Part shown: positions 48,209-61,449 of the stretch, piece after piece
Position numbering within the stretch: the first letter of the stretch is position 1
Layout of the letters: every line of letters starts with the position of its first letter
NCBI GenBank assembly: GCA_036264355.1
Contig: DATARD010000198.1
Span: 1-64,000 of the forward strand
Source: UBA5704 sp036264355
Lineage (GTDB): Bacteria > Acidobacteriota > Thermoanaerobaculia > Multivoradales > UBA5704
Reading direction: 5' to 3'
DNA length: 64,000 nucleotides
Notes under the pieces: generated by a model
Told to the model about the DNA's origin: nothing
What the model saw: the letters and a program-made list of their open reading frames with translations, nothing else
Databases searched by the model: none
Made by a program: the position numbers and the translations under genes

Positions 48209-50398
48209 CTACTCCAGATCCCCGATCACCGCCTCCAGCTTCTGCTTCTCCGCCGGGTTGGTTTCGAGAATGAGGGCGCGGCGGAAGCAGCGCAGGGCGT
48301 CGGTGTTGTCTTTGACTTCGTAGAGGTAGAGGGCGCCCGCCGTCTTCCAGATGTCGCCGCGGTTCGGCTGGAGGCGGAGGAGCTGCTCGTAGAACTGCAC
48401 CGCCTCGCGCGGCTGGCCGAGACGGTAGGCGGCCTTCGCCGCGTTTTCGAGCGGCACGGCATTCGCCGGGTTGCGCCGCGCCGCCTCGCGGAAGTCGCGC
48501 AGCCCGTCCGCCAGCCGGTCCATCTCCACCTCGATCAGGCCGCGCTCCAGATAGACCTCGGAGGAGTAGCTGCCGGCGGCGATTGAGGCGTCGAGCACCT
48601 TCATGGCTTCGGCCCGGTCGCCTTTCTCGCGCAGCATCTGCGCCAGGTTGTCCGCCGCCTCGCCGAGGCTCGCATCGAGCGTCAGCGCGTGGCGGTACTC
48701 CTTTTCCGCCTCGTCGCGCTTGCCCAGCTTCTTGAGGCAGGCGGCCGCGTCGGCCACCGGCACGGCGGAGAGCTCGTTCTCTTTCATCGCCCGCTGGAAA
48801 AGATTGAGCGCGGAGTCCGCGCGGCCGGCCTCCAGCAGGCAGGAGCCGGCCAGGCTCAAGGCCGGGAAGTTGTGCGGATCGCGCTTGACGATCGCCTGGA
48901 GCTTGGGCAGCGACTCGCTGCACTTTCCCCTCTGGATGTCGGCCGCCGCGTCGTGCAGGGCCTGCGCGATGTCGGCCATCCCCCGCGGATCGGGGAGATC
49001 CGGCCGCACGGCGCCTCCCGATCCCCCTCCCGCGTAGCCGAGGCTGGCGAGCTGCCGCCGCTGCTCCTCCGAGAGCATGTTCTCGGGACGCACCTCGGTG
49101 TCGAGCGGCTCCCCCGCCGCTTTCAACTGGTCGCGGAGCTTCTTCTCCCACAGCCGCATCGCCCCCGGCTGCTGCGCCGCGAGGTCCGTCGCCTCGTCCG
49201 GATCGGACGGGATCTGATAGAGGCTGCTCTTCGGCGCGTGGAGATAGAAAAAGCGGTCGGTCGACAGAGAACGCAACGGATACCACTTGTAGGCGAAGAA
49301 CGGGAGGAAGCTCTCGGTGTAGCTGGTGCGGTCGCACCCTTTGCCGGCGGCGGGGAGGGGCAGCAGGCCCTGGCCGTCCAGCCCCGCCGGCACTGGCACC
49401 CCAGCCAGGCCGAGCAGGGTCGGCGCGACGTCGACCGTGCGCACCAGGCACTCCTCGGTGCGGCCGGCCGGCACGCCGGGTCCGGCGAGGAGGAGAGGCA
49501 CCCGGCGGGCCGCCTTGTAGAGGAGGAGCCCGTGGTGCTGCTCGCCGTGCTCGCCGAGCATCTCGCCGTGGTCGCCGACGACGACCACGTCCACGTCCTT
49601 CGGCAATTTGGCCAGGAGCACGCCGATCTGCTCGTCCATGTAGGCGATCTCGCCGTCGTAGAGGCGGCTCGGGCCGGTGGCCGAGTCGGCGAAGCGGGTC
49701 GGCGGCCGGTACTCCTCGTGCGGATCGTAGTAGTGCACCCAGAGAAAGAAGGGCGGCTTCAGCTTGCCGGCGGCGGCGAGCGCGGCGGCGGTCGTCGCCT
49801 CCGCCTGGCGCTCGCTCACCTCGGTGCCCGCGGCGTAGCCGGCTCCCAGGTCGTCGTCATAGATGCGGAAGCCCTGGTTGAGCCCGTGCCGGCGCGCCAG
49901 CACGATCGCGGAGACCACGGCGGCCGTGTCGTAGCCATGCGCGGCGAGCCGCTCGGCGACCGTCTCCACCTTGGCGGGGAGCACGAAAGTGCCGTTGTCG
50001 CGCACTCCCGTCCGCGGCGGGAAGAGACCGGTGAGGATCGTCGAGTGGCTCGGCAGGGTCACCGGGGCGGCGGTGTCGCAGCGCACGAAACGCACGCCGC
50101 GCGCCGCGAGGGCGTCGAGGTTCGGCGTCTTGGCGTACTTCCAGCCCCAGGCTCCGAGGTGGTCGGCGCGGGTGGTGTCGAGCGTGATGAGCACGATGCT
50201 GTGCCGCGGCGCGGACGGGGCCTGGGGAGCCGGAGCGGCGTTTGCCACGAATGACATGATCATGCTGACGAGAACCGAGATTGACGAGATCCGTATCGCG
50301 ACGGCTCGTTCTCGGCGACTGGCGGCACTATTAACCCATAGTGAGCCAATTCCATGCTTGCGGTCCTGAGGGCTGCCAAAAAAAACTGGAGCGTCCAT
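48209..50398 (-). CDS. Sulfatase-like hydrolase with C-terminal TPR domain, exported
   Basis: 729 residues if started at ATG 50398. The only other good ATG (50263) shortens the signal sequence (SSISVLVSMIMSFVANAAPA). The alkaline-phosphatase fold shows SIVLITLDTTRADHLGAWGW (metal Asp and Thr), PVTLPSHSTILTGLFPPR, YYDPHEEYRPP and VVVGDHGEMLGEHGE (metal D-H). In place of the sulfatase Cys/Ser of C-x-P-S-R there is Thr before L-P-S-H. From about residue 440 there are 6-7 TPR repeats (ALNLFQRAMKENELSAVPV; EVYLERGLIEVEMDRLADGL). A phospho- or sulfo-ester hydrolase acting in the envelope is likely. Confidence 0.82.
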   Translation of the reverse strand: MDAPVFFGSPQDRKHGIGSLWVNSAASRRERAVAIRISSISVLVSMIMSFVANAAPAPQAPSAPRHSIVLITLDTTRADHLGAWGWKYAKTPNLDALAARGVRFVRCDTAAPVTLPSHSTILTGLFPPRTGVRDNGTFVLPAKVETVAERLAAHGYDTAAVVSAIVLARRHGLNQGFRIYDDDLGAGYAAGTEVSERQAEATTAAALAAAGKLKPPFFLWVHYYDPHEEYRPPTRFADSATGPSRLYDGEIAYMDEQIGVLLAKLPKDVDVVVVGDHGEMLGEHGEQHHGLLLYKAARRVPLLLAGPGVPAGRTEECLVRTVDVAPTLLGLAGVPVPAGLDGQGLLPLPAAGKGCDRTSYTESFLPFFAYKWYPLRSLSTDRFFYLHAPKSSLYQIPSDPDEATDLAAQQPGAMRLWEKKLRDQLKAAGEPLDTEVRPENMLSEEQRRQLASLGYAGGGSGGAVRPDLPDPRGMADIAQALHDAAADIQRGKCSESLPKLQAIVKRDPHNFPALSLAGSCLLEAGRADSALNLFQRAMKENELSAVPVADAAACLKKLGKRDEAEKEYRHALTLDASLGEAADNLAQMLREKGDRAEAMKVLDASIAAGSYSSEVYLERGLIEVEMDRLADGLRDFREAARRNPANAVPLENAAKAAYRLGQPREAVQFYEQLLRLQPNRGDIWKTAGALYLYEVKDNTDALRCFRRALILETNPAEKQKLEAVIGDLE

Positions 50399-50556
50399 GG
50401 GCGGAGCGGGAGTATACCAGCCCGCAGAGCCGCGGTCCGCCAGACCCCTCTCTCTCCAGCTCTTCCACCACCCCGCTTCATTGTTTTGCAGCAATTGATG
50501 AGCCTTGTTCCAAATAGATGCGAGCCAAAACCGTTTCTAGTTTCAGAGGAGCCTGT

Positions 50557-53952
<3,396 letters not shown>

Positions 53953-53987
53953 GCGCCGATTCACCCGTCGGCGGCTGCACACCCCCG

Positions 53988-54017
53988 GCCCCCTCTCTTC
54001 GGAGAGGGGGCTTTTTT
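53988..54017 (+). terminator. Hairpin plus T run after the metallopeptidase gene
   Basis: GCCCCCTCTC, loop TTCG, then GAGAGGGGGC and TTTTTT. The 10-bp GC-rich stem with tetraloop and six T is a strong rho-independent terminator. The sequence around it (ACACCCCCGGCCCCCTCT) recurs after the gene at 57718. Confidence 0.85.
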
Positions 54018-54029
54018 CATGTAAACCAT

Positions 54030-56429
54030 CTAAAACACGTACCGGATCCTCCCCGCGATCGTGCGCGGCGGAATCACGTGCGTGCCTCCGAAAGTGGACT
54101 GGAAGTTGTAGAGACCTTTCTTGTCGAAGGCGTTCAAGACGTCGAGCTGGATCTCGAACGGCATGCCGTACTGCTGGAGCCGCGCGCCGAGCGAGAAGTT
54201 GAAGATCGTCCGTGGCTTGACGCGCTGCGGGTCCTCGTTGAAGCGGATGAACGGCACGGCGTAGGCGGTATCCGGACTGGACAGCAGATCCTCCGGGGTG
54301 CCGCCACCGGTGACCAGACCCGAGTCATAGCGCTGTGTCATGCCGGCCCAGAAGCCTGTCCTGGGGATGTCCCAGAAGATCCCGAGCTGCTCCTGGAGAT
54401 CCTGGTCGTGGTCGATGACGAAAGGACCGCCGGTCAGGGTGTCGAGGGCGCCGGAGTCGAGGAAGAGACCACCGACGAACGGCGGAATGTAGATCGCATG
54501 GACGTGGCCGAGGGAGAGGTAGCCGCGCACCCCGTCAAAAGGTCCGGCGTCGAGACGCGCGTTCCAACCGTTCAGGTCGCCGCCCTTGAAGTTGAGCGGG
54601 AAGACGATGCCGGTGTTGAAGAACTGGCCCTGGTCGGCAGCGTTGACCACCGTCCGCTTCCAGTAGGATAGATCGAGGCGCAAACCGGATCCGATGCCCT
54701 GTTGGAGGCCGAAGTTCCAGGCCTTGTGGCGCTCCGAGACGTTGAAGAGCTGGCCGAAGCCGAGCCGATTGGATTCCTGGACGTCCGGCGGCACCAGCGA
54801 GGCGGCGGCCGACGACGAGGAGGTGAGGATGTTCTCGTACTCCGGCGTGATGAACATGCGGTCGTAAGACGCCCGCACCACAGTCTTCGTGGCGGGAATG
54901 TAATAGGCGGCTCCGACGCGCGGCTGGAGCAGGTCTTCCGTCCGGAACAGGCTGTTTTTGTCGTAGCGCAACCCGGCGTTGACCGTCAGGTCCTTCCACT
55001 TGAAGGTGTCCTGGGCGAAGGCGGCGTAGTACTTGCCGGTGCGCGAGCCGCTGAACACGAACGGCGCGCCGCCGCGGGTCAGATCATAAGGCGCGAGGTT
55101 GGGGTTGTATCCGTCCACGTCGGGATCGTTGAGAGTCGGATCGGTAATGCCGAAGCTGAACGTCTCGCGGATGGGGAAACGTTTGGCCTGGATGCCGGCC
55201 TTGAAGACGTTCGGACCCACCTCTTGCGACAGGGCGACGTTGGTGCCCTGGTTGGCCAGCGAGCGGTTCTGCCGCGCCGTCACCGGCGTATCTCCCGCGG
55301 AGGGCAGGAGCTTCAGTTGATTGTTCCGGCCGTAGATCTGGGCGTCGAGCACGGTGCCCTGGCCGGCGATGAGCTGGTATCCGAGGTTGGCGTTCCAATC
55401 CTGGGAGGTCACCCGCTGGTTCTGGCCGGCCTCCTGCTGCGACGGCAGGTTCGTCACGTCGCGGTCGGTCTTGCCGCCGCTGCCGGTGAGACGGAAGGAG
55501 CTTGCGCTGTCGGGCGCCAGGTCGTAGCGGAGGAAGCCGCGCCGGGTGGTGCCGTGATTGTGGAAGTCGTCGAAGGAGACGGGATCGAGGAAGCGGTCGG
55601 AGCGCGAGCCGTCGAGGTTCACGAAGAGGCCGGATTTCGAGGAGCCGTGGCCCACGGCGACGGAGCCCTCCTGCGTGGAGAAGCGCGCGGCGCCGACGCC
55701 GACGTCCCCTTTCCAACCGTTCTGTCCGAGCGCGGAGCGGGTGGTCAGGTTGATCACGCCGTTCGCCTTCTCCCCGTACTCGGCGGGGATGCCGCCGACG
55801 ACGATTTCGATCTCCTGCGAGATCGCCGGGTCGAGCGAGTTCGAGAAGGTGACGCCGATCTGGTCGCCGATCGGCTGGCCGTCGATCACCAGGAGCTGCT
55901 GGGAGTGGCCGCCCTGGAAGTGGTAGCGGCCGTTCTCGTCCTGGCTGAAGCCCGGCGCGGAGAGCACGATCTGCTCGAAAGCCCGCGACGCCGCGGCCGC
56001 CGGCATGCGCTGGATGAGCGACTTGTCGATGTCCACGTGGCTCGACGAGTCGTCGGTTTCGAGCGCCACAGCTTCTTTCTCGGCGGTCACCGTGGTGGTC
56101 TCCCCGAACGCCGCGAGGAGGGTCAGGGTCCTGTCGACCGGGATGCTGCCGCGCACGTCGACGTCGACGTGGACATCACGGAACTGATCGAGCGAAGCCA
56201 GCAGGTGGTACGGGTTGTCGGGGACGTTGAGAAAGCGGAAGGCGCCGTCCGCCGCCGCGACGGTGGTCTGGGAGTAGCCGACGAGATCGTTGCTCAGGGT
56301 GACGGTGGCTCCGGGGAGCGGTTTGCCGTCGGGGCCGACGACGTGGCCCCGTACCTGGCCCGCGAAAGCGGCCGGCGCGCAAAGAAGCCCGAAGAGAAAA
56401 CCGGGGAGAAGGACGCTTTTCCAAAACAT
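54030..56429 (-). CDS. TonB-dependent receptor with carboxypeptidase-regulatory-like domain
   Basis: 799 residues from MFWKSVLLPGFLFGLLCAPA, a signal peptide. A CarboxypepD_reg-like beta domain comes first (GQVRGHVVGPDGKPLPGATV, residues about 20-110). Then comes a plug (SLIQRMPAAAASRAFEQIVL, VIDGQPIGDQIGVTFSNSLD, IPAEYGEKANGVINLTTRS) and a 22-strand barrel ending TIAGRIRYVF with terminal Phe. It imports a large ligand such as a metal chelate or oligosaccharide using TonB energy. Two small Cys-rich secreted-protein genes precede it on the same strand. Confidence 0.88.
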   Translation of the reverse strand: MFWKSVLLPGFLFGLLCAPAAFAGQVRGHVVGPDGKPLPGATVTLSNDLVGYSQTTVAAADGAFRFLNVPDNPYHLLASLDQFRDVHVDVDVRGSIPVDRTLTLLAAFGETTTVTAEKEAVALETDDSSSHVDIDKSLIQRMPAAAASRAFEQIVLSAPGFSQDENGRYHFQGGHSQQLLVIDGQPIGDQIGVTFSNSLDPAISQEIEIVVGGIPAEYGEKANGVINLTTRSALGQNGWKGDVGVGAARFSTQEGSVAVGHGSSKSGLFVNLDGSRSDRFLDPVSFDDFHNHGTTRRGFLRYDLAPDSASSFRLTGSGGKTDRDVTNLPSQQEAGQNQRVTSQDWNANLGYQLIAGQGTVLDAQIYGRNNQLKLLPSAGDTPVTARQNRSLANQGTNVALSQEVGPNVFKAGIQAKRFPIRETFSFGITDPTLNDPDVDGYNPNLAPYDLTRGGAPFVFSGSRTGKYYAAFAQDTFKWKDLTVNAGLRYDKNSLFRTEDLLQPRVGAAYYIPATKTVVRASYDRMFITPEYENILTSSSSAAASLVPPDVQESNRLGFGQLFNVSERHKAWNFGLQQGIGSGLRLDLSYWKRTVVNAADQGQFFNTGIVFPLNFKGGDLNGWNARLDAGPFDGVRGYLSLGHVHAIYIPPFVGGLFLDSGALDTLTGGPFVIDHDQDLQEQLGIFWDIPRTGFWAGMTQRYDSGLVTGGGTPEDLLSSPDTAYAVPFIRFNEDPQRVKPRTIFNFSLGARLQQYGMPFEIQLDVLNAFDKKGLYNFQSTFGGTHVIPPRTIAGRIRYVF

Positions 56430-56549
56430 TGCAAACCTCCGGAGAAATCGCCGGCGGAACGGAGCCGCCACGGCGGTTCAAAAACGCACGAGCACGGATC
56501 GGCCACCCCGCGGAGGCGCGGCGGCCGGACGATGGGCGGGCGGAGGAGG

Positions 56550-56918
56550 TCAGCAGGCGGGAGGGCCGCGTGCGAGGCACGGGCGGCGGGCGGGGCGTCC
56601 GGCTCGCGGCGGCGCGGAGGCGTGCACGCGGGCATGCACAGGGAGCGGCGCCGCCCGCACGGATTCGAGCACATGAGCGCCGCTCGTCTGCAGGCGGTGC
56701 ACGCAGCCCGGGCAGGGGCGCTGCACGATGACGTCGGCGCGGCAGAGATGGTTCGGGCCGCGGTGAGAGACGATCGTCGCGCGCGGGCTCCAGGCGGACT
56801 CCTCGCCGGAGTCCTCGTGGAGCCCTCCCGGGCGGTGCAGATCGAAGGCGCCCAAGCCGAGCGATGCTGCCACCAGCAGGGCCACCAGCAGGCGGGCACA
56901 GAGGGCCCGCCGGACCAT
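56550..56918 (-). CDS. Small secreted Cys protein A upstream of the TonB receptor
   Basis: 122 residues from MVRRALCARLLVALLVAASL, a signal peptide. The mature part has GLHEDSGEESAWSPRA, CRADVIVQRPCPGCVHRLQT with C-x-x-C, a second GAHVLES segment, and a basic Ala/Pro/Arg tail. RLQTSG also occurs, with CxxC, in the gene just upstream, so the two are paralogs. It lies 120 bp upstream of the receptor start. In other bacteria such small exported Cys proteins next to TonB receptors bind metal, but here that is inference. Confidence 0.5.
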   Translation of the reverse strand: MVRRALCARLLVALLVAASLGLGAFDLHRPGGLHEDSGEESAWSPRATIVSHRGPNHLCRADVIVQRPCPGCVHRLQTSGAHVLESVRAAPLPVHARVHASAPPRAGRPARRPCLARGPPAC

Positions 56919-57126
56919 GAAAAATCCCGGGAGAGAGAAGATGAACCAAGACAGAGAGGAGCCAGATCCCGTCTGGTTATATCTCTCCCCTCCCCCGAGA
57001 AGCTTGCTCAGACGACAACGCCGGAATGCCAATGCCCCTCCAGTCCTTCAGCCGGAACGATGTGGAGCTTTCCCCGGCCGACAGCACGGCCAGGGGACGG
57101 AGCACCTCGGTGCCGGAAGGATCAGA

Positions 57127-57501
57127 TCAGGCGATGGGTGGAGCGCGGGCTGGACGGGAGAGGCGGGAGAGACCGCAGGGGACGGGAGCCGTCTCGCTGG
57201 AAACCACTCCGCTGGCCGACGGGACGCCGCAGGAGGCTGCGGCGACGAGACGGATGCCGGCCGTTTGCAGGCGGAGCAGGCAGATCTCGCAGACCGGCCG
57301 CTTGACGATCTCGGACGCTTCGAAGTGAAGCGGCTGCCCGGGATGGACGGCGGCGTGCGAGAAGGACTCTTCCTCCGCCACGCCGAAGGAGTGCGCGGCG
57401 CAGGAAGAGTGGGGAGCGACCGCCGCCAGGGACACGACCAACGCCAGGAACGCCGCCAGGAAGCGGCAGGTTCCAGCGCGGGGGCGGAAGGGTCTCTCCA
57501 T
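57127..57501 (-). CDS. Small secreted Cys protein B, paralog of A
   Basis: 124 residues from MERPFRPRAGTCRFLAAFLA, signal region ending SLAAVAPHSSCA. The mature chain has SHAAVHPGQPLHFEASEIVK, then RPVCEICLLRLQTAGIRLVA with C-x-x-C and RLQT(A/S)G as in protein A. Two more Cys occur in the tail. It starts about 215 bp before the BNR gene on the other strand, so a divergent promoter region lies at 57502-57717. Gene A follows 208 bp downstream. Confidence 0.5.
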   Translation of the reverse strand: MERPFRPRAGTCRFLAAFLALVVSLAAVAPHSSCAAHSFGVAEEESFSHAAVHPGQPLHFEASEIVKRPVCEICLLRLQTAGIRLVAAASCGVPSASGVVSSETAPVPCGLSRLSRPARAPPIA

Positions 57502-57717
57502 CGGCAGGGGACAGGATAGCACACCCTGCTACGGTTCCCGGGAGCATTCCCGCAGGAAGCCACGCCGCCCGGCACAAGACATGTCCATGCTGAAAACCGG
57601 CTCGCTTTGAGCCCTCTCCTGCACCCTCTCTTTATGGAGACGACGCTGAGGTCGTCCCCATCCATTCACTGACAGCTTGTCATCGGAATTTTATTTCTGG
57701 AAAGAGAAGGAGAGTCT

Positions 57718-60480
57718 ATGCAGCGATTCATGCGTGTGCTCGCGCTCGGGATCCTCGTCGCCGGCCTCGTCCCGGCCTCCCGCGCGTTGGCGGCCGGCCG
57801 GCAGGAATGGCCGACGGTGCAGGAGCAGCTCAGCAAGGACCATGTGCAGCTCGGGTCCGCCCTCGAACGGCTGATCCTGGCGAACCAGGACTTCAGCGTC
57901 CTGAATCCCAAGGAATTCAACGACCGCATCACGATTCCCCTCTGGCTGCGTGTCCTCTATCGGAAGAACCACCCGCACGACACGTTCTCGCCGAAAGACC
58001 CGACCGGCGGCTATCCGCTGGTGCTGCACGAAGTCTGGGAGTGGATGGTGAGCCACCAGGACCTGCAACGCGGCAAGGTCGAAGGCATCCACAGCGAGAA
58101 CAAGTCGGCCACCGAGACCGGCGAGATGCGGATCTCCGGCGCCCAGACCTCGCCGCGCAGCGAGACCGACATCCGGGTCAACTACCAGAACCCGCTGAAG
58201 ATCATCGGCGCCTCGAACAACATCAGCTCGGCCGGCCGCCAGGCGATGTTCTTCTCCTCGAACGGCGGCACCTCCTGGGGCCAGACCCTGCTGCCGCTGG
58301 TGACCGGCGACTCGTTCCAGTCCGATCCCACGGTGGATTGGACCTCGGACGGCACCGCGTGGTCCACCACGATCGGCATCAACTCGGCGGGGACCATCCT
58401 CAAGATGCGCTCCTACAAGTCGACCGACGGCGGCGCCACCTGGACCTTCGACGCCACCTTCTCCGGCAGCACGACCAACAACGACAAGCAGATGATCTGG
58501 GTCGACCACTCCGCCACCTCGCCGTTCAAGGACAACATCTACGCCATCTGGCACCCCGGGCTTCCCGCCGTCGTGGCGCGGCGCACCGGACCGACCGGCT
58601 CGTGGCAGACCCCGGTTCAGGTCAGCGGCTCGGAGACCACCGGCACGGCGATCGGCGATGATGTCAAGACCAACAGCTTCGGCGACGTCTTCGCCTTCTT
58701 CCCCGACACCGGCAGCCAGCGGCTCAACGTCGCCAAGTCGACCAACGGCGGCGTCTCCTTCGGTGCGCCGGTGCGCCTCGGCACCAGCTTCGCCTCCTTC
58801 CAGTTCGCCATCCCGGCCGACGCCAGCCGCCAGGTGCTGGTCTACATGACCGGCGGCGCCTACCGCACCTCGACCGTGAACAACGTCTACGCCGCCTGGA
58901 ACGACCTCTCCGGCGACTCCGGCTGCACCAGCGGCGGCGGCCCGGGCACCAACGCCTCCTCGAGCTGCAAGAGCCGCATCTGGTTCTCCCGCTCGACCGA
59001 CGGCGGCGCCACCTGGTCGGCGCCGGCGAAGATCAACAACCAGTCCGGCCTCAACGACCAGTTCTTCCCCTGGCTGGTGGTGGACGAGACGAACGGCAAG
59101 GTCGCGATCGCCTACTACGACACGGTCGGCGACTCGACCCGCGCGACCACCAACGTCTATTACCAGTCCTCGACCGACAACGGCACCACCTGGAGCACCC
59201 CGTTCAAGGTGACGACCGCCACCACCAACGAGACCCTCGCCGGCGCCGATTCCGGCAACCAGTACGGTGACTACACCGGCCTGTCCGGCATCGCGGGCAC
59301 CTTCTTCCCGGTGTGGACCGACCGCCGCAGCGGCGCCTCGGAAGAGGTGTGGACGGCGAACATCGCCGACGGCACCATCGCCACCCCGGACTTCACGATC
59401 GCCGCCTCTCCCACCACCCTCTCCGTGCAGCAGGGCAACGCGGGCACCTCGACGATCACCACCACCGTCTCCGGCGGCTTCAACAACGCCATCTCGCTCT
59501 CCGCCTCCGGCCAGCCCACCGGTGTGACCGTCGGCTTCAGCCCCAATCCGATCGCGGCGCCGGGCTCCGGCTCCTCGACGGCGACCTTCACCGTCGCCTC
59601 CACGGTCGCCGCGGGCACCTATCCGATCACCATCACCGGCACCGGCGGCACCACCACCCACAACACCACGGTGAACCTCACCGTCACCACGGTGCCCACC
59701 CCCGACTTCACGATCTCGGCCTCGCCGACCGCGCTCACCGTGGTGCAGGGCAACGCCGGCACCTCGACGGTGACCACCGCCGTCTCCGGCGGCTTCAACG
59801 CCGCCATCGCGCTGACCGCTTCCGGCCAGCCCACCGGCGTCACCGTCGGCTTCAGCCCCGCCTCGATCGCGGCGCCCGGCTCCGGCACCTCGACGGCCAC
59901 CTTCACCGTCGCCTCGACCACCGCGACCGGCGTCTACCCGATCACCATCACCGGCACCGGCGGCGGCAAGACCCACACCGCCACCGTCACCCTCACGGTG
60001 ACCAGCGGCACCTCGACGCAGCTCCTGCTCAACCCCGGCTTCGAGAGCGGCGCGGTCAACTGGACGGCCACCGCCGGCGTCATCGACAACTCGTCCGGTG
60101 AGCCGGCCCGCACGGGCTCCTGGAAGGCGTGGCTCGACGGCTACGGCACCACCCACACCGACTCCATCTATCAGCAGGTGACCATTCCGTCGACCGCCGT
60201 CTCGGCGACGCTCAACTTCTATCTCCACATCGACACCGCCGAGACCACCACCACGACCGCGTACGACACCCTGGCGGTGCAGATCCGCAACTCCTCGAAC
60301 ACCGTCCTCGCGACGCTCCATACCTTCTCGAACCTCGATCACAACACCGGTTACGCTCTGCAGAGCTACAACCTGATCGCCTACAAGGGCCAGACGATCC
60401 GTGTCTACTTCCTCGGCACGGAAGACGTCTCGCTGCAGACTTCGTTCGTCATCGATGACACCGCCCTGAACGTCAACTGA
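57718..60480 (+). CDS. Secreted BNR/sialidase-like propeller protein with Ig repeats and shared C-terminal module
   Basis: 920 residues from MQRFMRVLALGILVAGLVPA, a signal peptide, with AGAAGGAGAG upstream. A helical N part (about 30-140) precedes Asp-box style blades (SSNGGTSWGQTLLPLVTGDS, KSTDGGATWTFDATFSG, FSRSTDGGATWSAPAKINNQ, SSTDNGTTWSTPFKV), the S-x-D-G-G-x-T-W pattern of BNR propellers. From 555 on there are two Ig-like repeats and a last module almost identical in DNA to 53480-53952. Sialidase catalytic residues are not seen, so it is probably a binding or surface protein. Confidence 0.8.
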   Translation: MQRFMRVLALGILVAGLVPASRALAAGRQEWPTVQEQLSKDHVQLGSALERLILANQDFSVLNPKEFNDRITIPLWLRVLYRKNHPHDTFSPKDPTGGYPLVLHEVWEWMVSHQDLQRGKVEGIHSENKSATETGEMRISGAQTSPRSETDIRVNYQNPLKIIGASNNISSAGRQAMFFSSNGGTSWGQTLLPLVTGDSFQSDPTVDWTSDGTAWSTTIGINSAGTILKMRSYKSTDGGATWTFDATFSGSTTNNDKQMIWVDHSATSPFKDNIYAIWHPGLPAVVARRTGPTGSWQTPVQVSGSETTGTAIGDDVKTNSFGDVFAFFPDTGSQRLNVAKSTNGGVSFGAPVRLGTSFASFQFAIPADASRQVLVYMTGGAYRTSTVNNVYAAWNDLSGDSGCTSGGGPGTNASSSCKSRIWFSRSTDGGATWSAPAKINNQSGLNDQFFPWLVVDETNGKVAIAYYDTVGDSTRATTNVYYQSSTDNGTTWSTPFKVTTATTNETLAGADSGNQYGDYTGLSGIAGTFFPVWTDRRSGASEEVWTANIADGTIATPDFTIAASPTTLSVQQGNAGTSTITTTVSGGFNNAISLSASGQPTGVTVGFSPNPIAAPGSGSSTATFTVASTVAAGTYPITITGTGGTTTHNTTVNLTVTTVPTPDFTISASPTALTVVQGNAGTSTVTTAVSGGFNAAIALTASGQPTGVTVGFSPASIAAPGSGTSTATFTVASTTATGVYPITITGTGGGKTHTATVTLTVTSGTSTQLLLNPGFESGAVNWTATAGVIDNSSGEPARTGSWKAWLDGYGTTHTDSIYQQVTIPSTAVSATLNFYLHIDTAETTTTTAYDTLAVQIRNSSNTVLATLHTFSNLDHNTGYALQSYNLIAYKGQTIRVYFLGTEDVSLQTSFVIDDTALNVN

Positions 60481-60504
60481 GCGTTCGACGGCTGCACACC
60501 CCCG

Positions 60505-60538
60505 GCCCCCTCTTCCCTTGTGGGAGAGGGGGCTTTTT
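60505..60538 (+). terminator. Hairpin plus T run after the BNR gene
   Basis: GCCCCCTCTTCCC, a short loop, GGGAGAGGGGGC and TTTTT make a 12-bp GC-rich stem followed by U-rich RNA, a rho-independent terminator. It uses the same CCCCCGGCCCCCTCT sequence as the terminator at 53988. Confidence 0.85.
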
Positions 60539-60585
60539 CTTGTAAAATCCCCGCACACATTTTCAAGCGAGAAGGGAGAAGTGTC

Positions 60586-61371
60586 ATGTCAGAAGCGCAC
60601 GAGGCGCTGGAGAGGGCCGAGCATGCGGCGCACAGCGGAGGGCATGAGGATCACGGAGGCCACAAGGGCAGCGCGAAGCTCATCGGCCTGACGATGGCGC
60701 TGATCGGCGTGCTCATCGCGCTCTGTGCCGCGATGGTGGGCTCCGAGCGCAACGAGCTGACCCGGGCCATGATCATGCAGACCCAGGCCCACTCCGACTA
60801 CACCAGCGCGAGCACCAAGTTCCGCCTCGTCATGCTCGATCTGGAGAACCTGCACGGGGCCCAGGCCGCCCCCGGCGCCCAGCCCAGCCCGGTCCTGGAG
60901 CGCTTCATCCGCCTCTACATGGACTACTCCACGGAACGCACCCTCTCGAAGACCTGGGCCGACAGCTATGAGCCGCTCGTCGAGGCGCACTTCGAGGCCG
61001 CGGAAGGGTATGAGAAAGCACAGCTCATCGCCGAGATCGGCATCGTCATCGCCTCGCTCGGTGTCCTGCTCGCCAGCCGCACCGCCTGGATCATCTCAAT
61101 CCTCATCGCCGCCCTCTCGGTCGGCCAGCTCGGCCGCACCCTGGTGCACACCCGCTCCAGCGTCGGCAGCGACAACGTGAAGGTCGAAAAGGCCGAGGAG
61201 GCCTACCAGAATCTCCGCAAAGCGCACACCGGCGCCAACGAAGACGAAAAAACCGTCGACCAGCTCGATCCCGGCGGCAAGATCCGCACCGCGCTGGACG
61301 AAAAGATGAAGGCCGCCAACGCGGCGGCGGGGCACGGAGAGGGCGAGGAGAAGAAGAAGGAGGAGAAATAG
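60586..61371 (+). CDS. DUF4337-like membrane protein
   Basis: 261 residues from ATG 60586, with AGAAGGGAG 8 bp upstream. The N-terminus is His/Glu-rich (HEALERAEHAAHSGGHEDHG). A helix, LIGLTMALIGVLIALCAAMV, follows, then a long amphipathic region. Two close helices come next (IAEIGIVIASLGVLLASRTA and WIISILIAALSVGQLGRTLV), and a charged coiled tail ends KKKEEK. This matches DUF4337, small inner-membrane proteins of unknown function with the motif R-T-x-W-x-x-x. The acidic/His N-terminus may bind a cation. Confidence 0.68.
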   Translation: MSEAHEALERAEHAAHSGGHEDHGGHKGSAKLIGLTMALIGVLIALCAAMVGSERNELTRAMIMQTQAHSDYTSASTKFRLVMLDLENLHGAQAAPGAQPSPVLERFIRLYMDYSTERTLSKTWADSYEPLVEAHFEAAEGYEKAQLIAEIGIVIASLGVLLASRTAWIISILIAALSVGQLGRTLVHTRSSVGSDNVKVEKAEEAYQNLRKAHTGANEDEKTVDQLDPGGKIRTALDEKMKAANAAAGHGEGEEKKKEEK

Positions 61372-61449
61372 GGGGATCGGCCAGCGGCTTTGATAGGCTT
61401 CTCTCACCAAGCAGTGGCAAAGAGCTGAAATCTTCGCGGAGGGAAGCCG

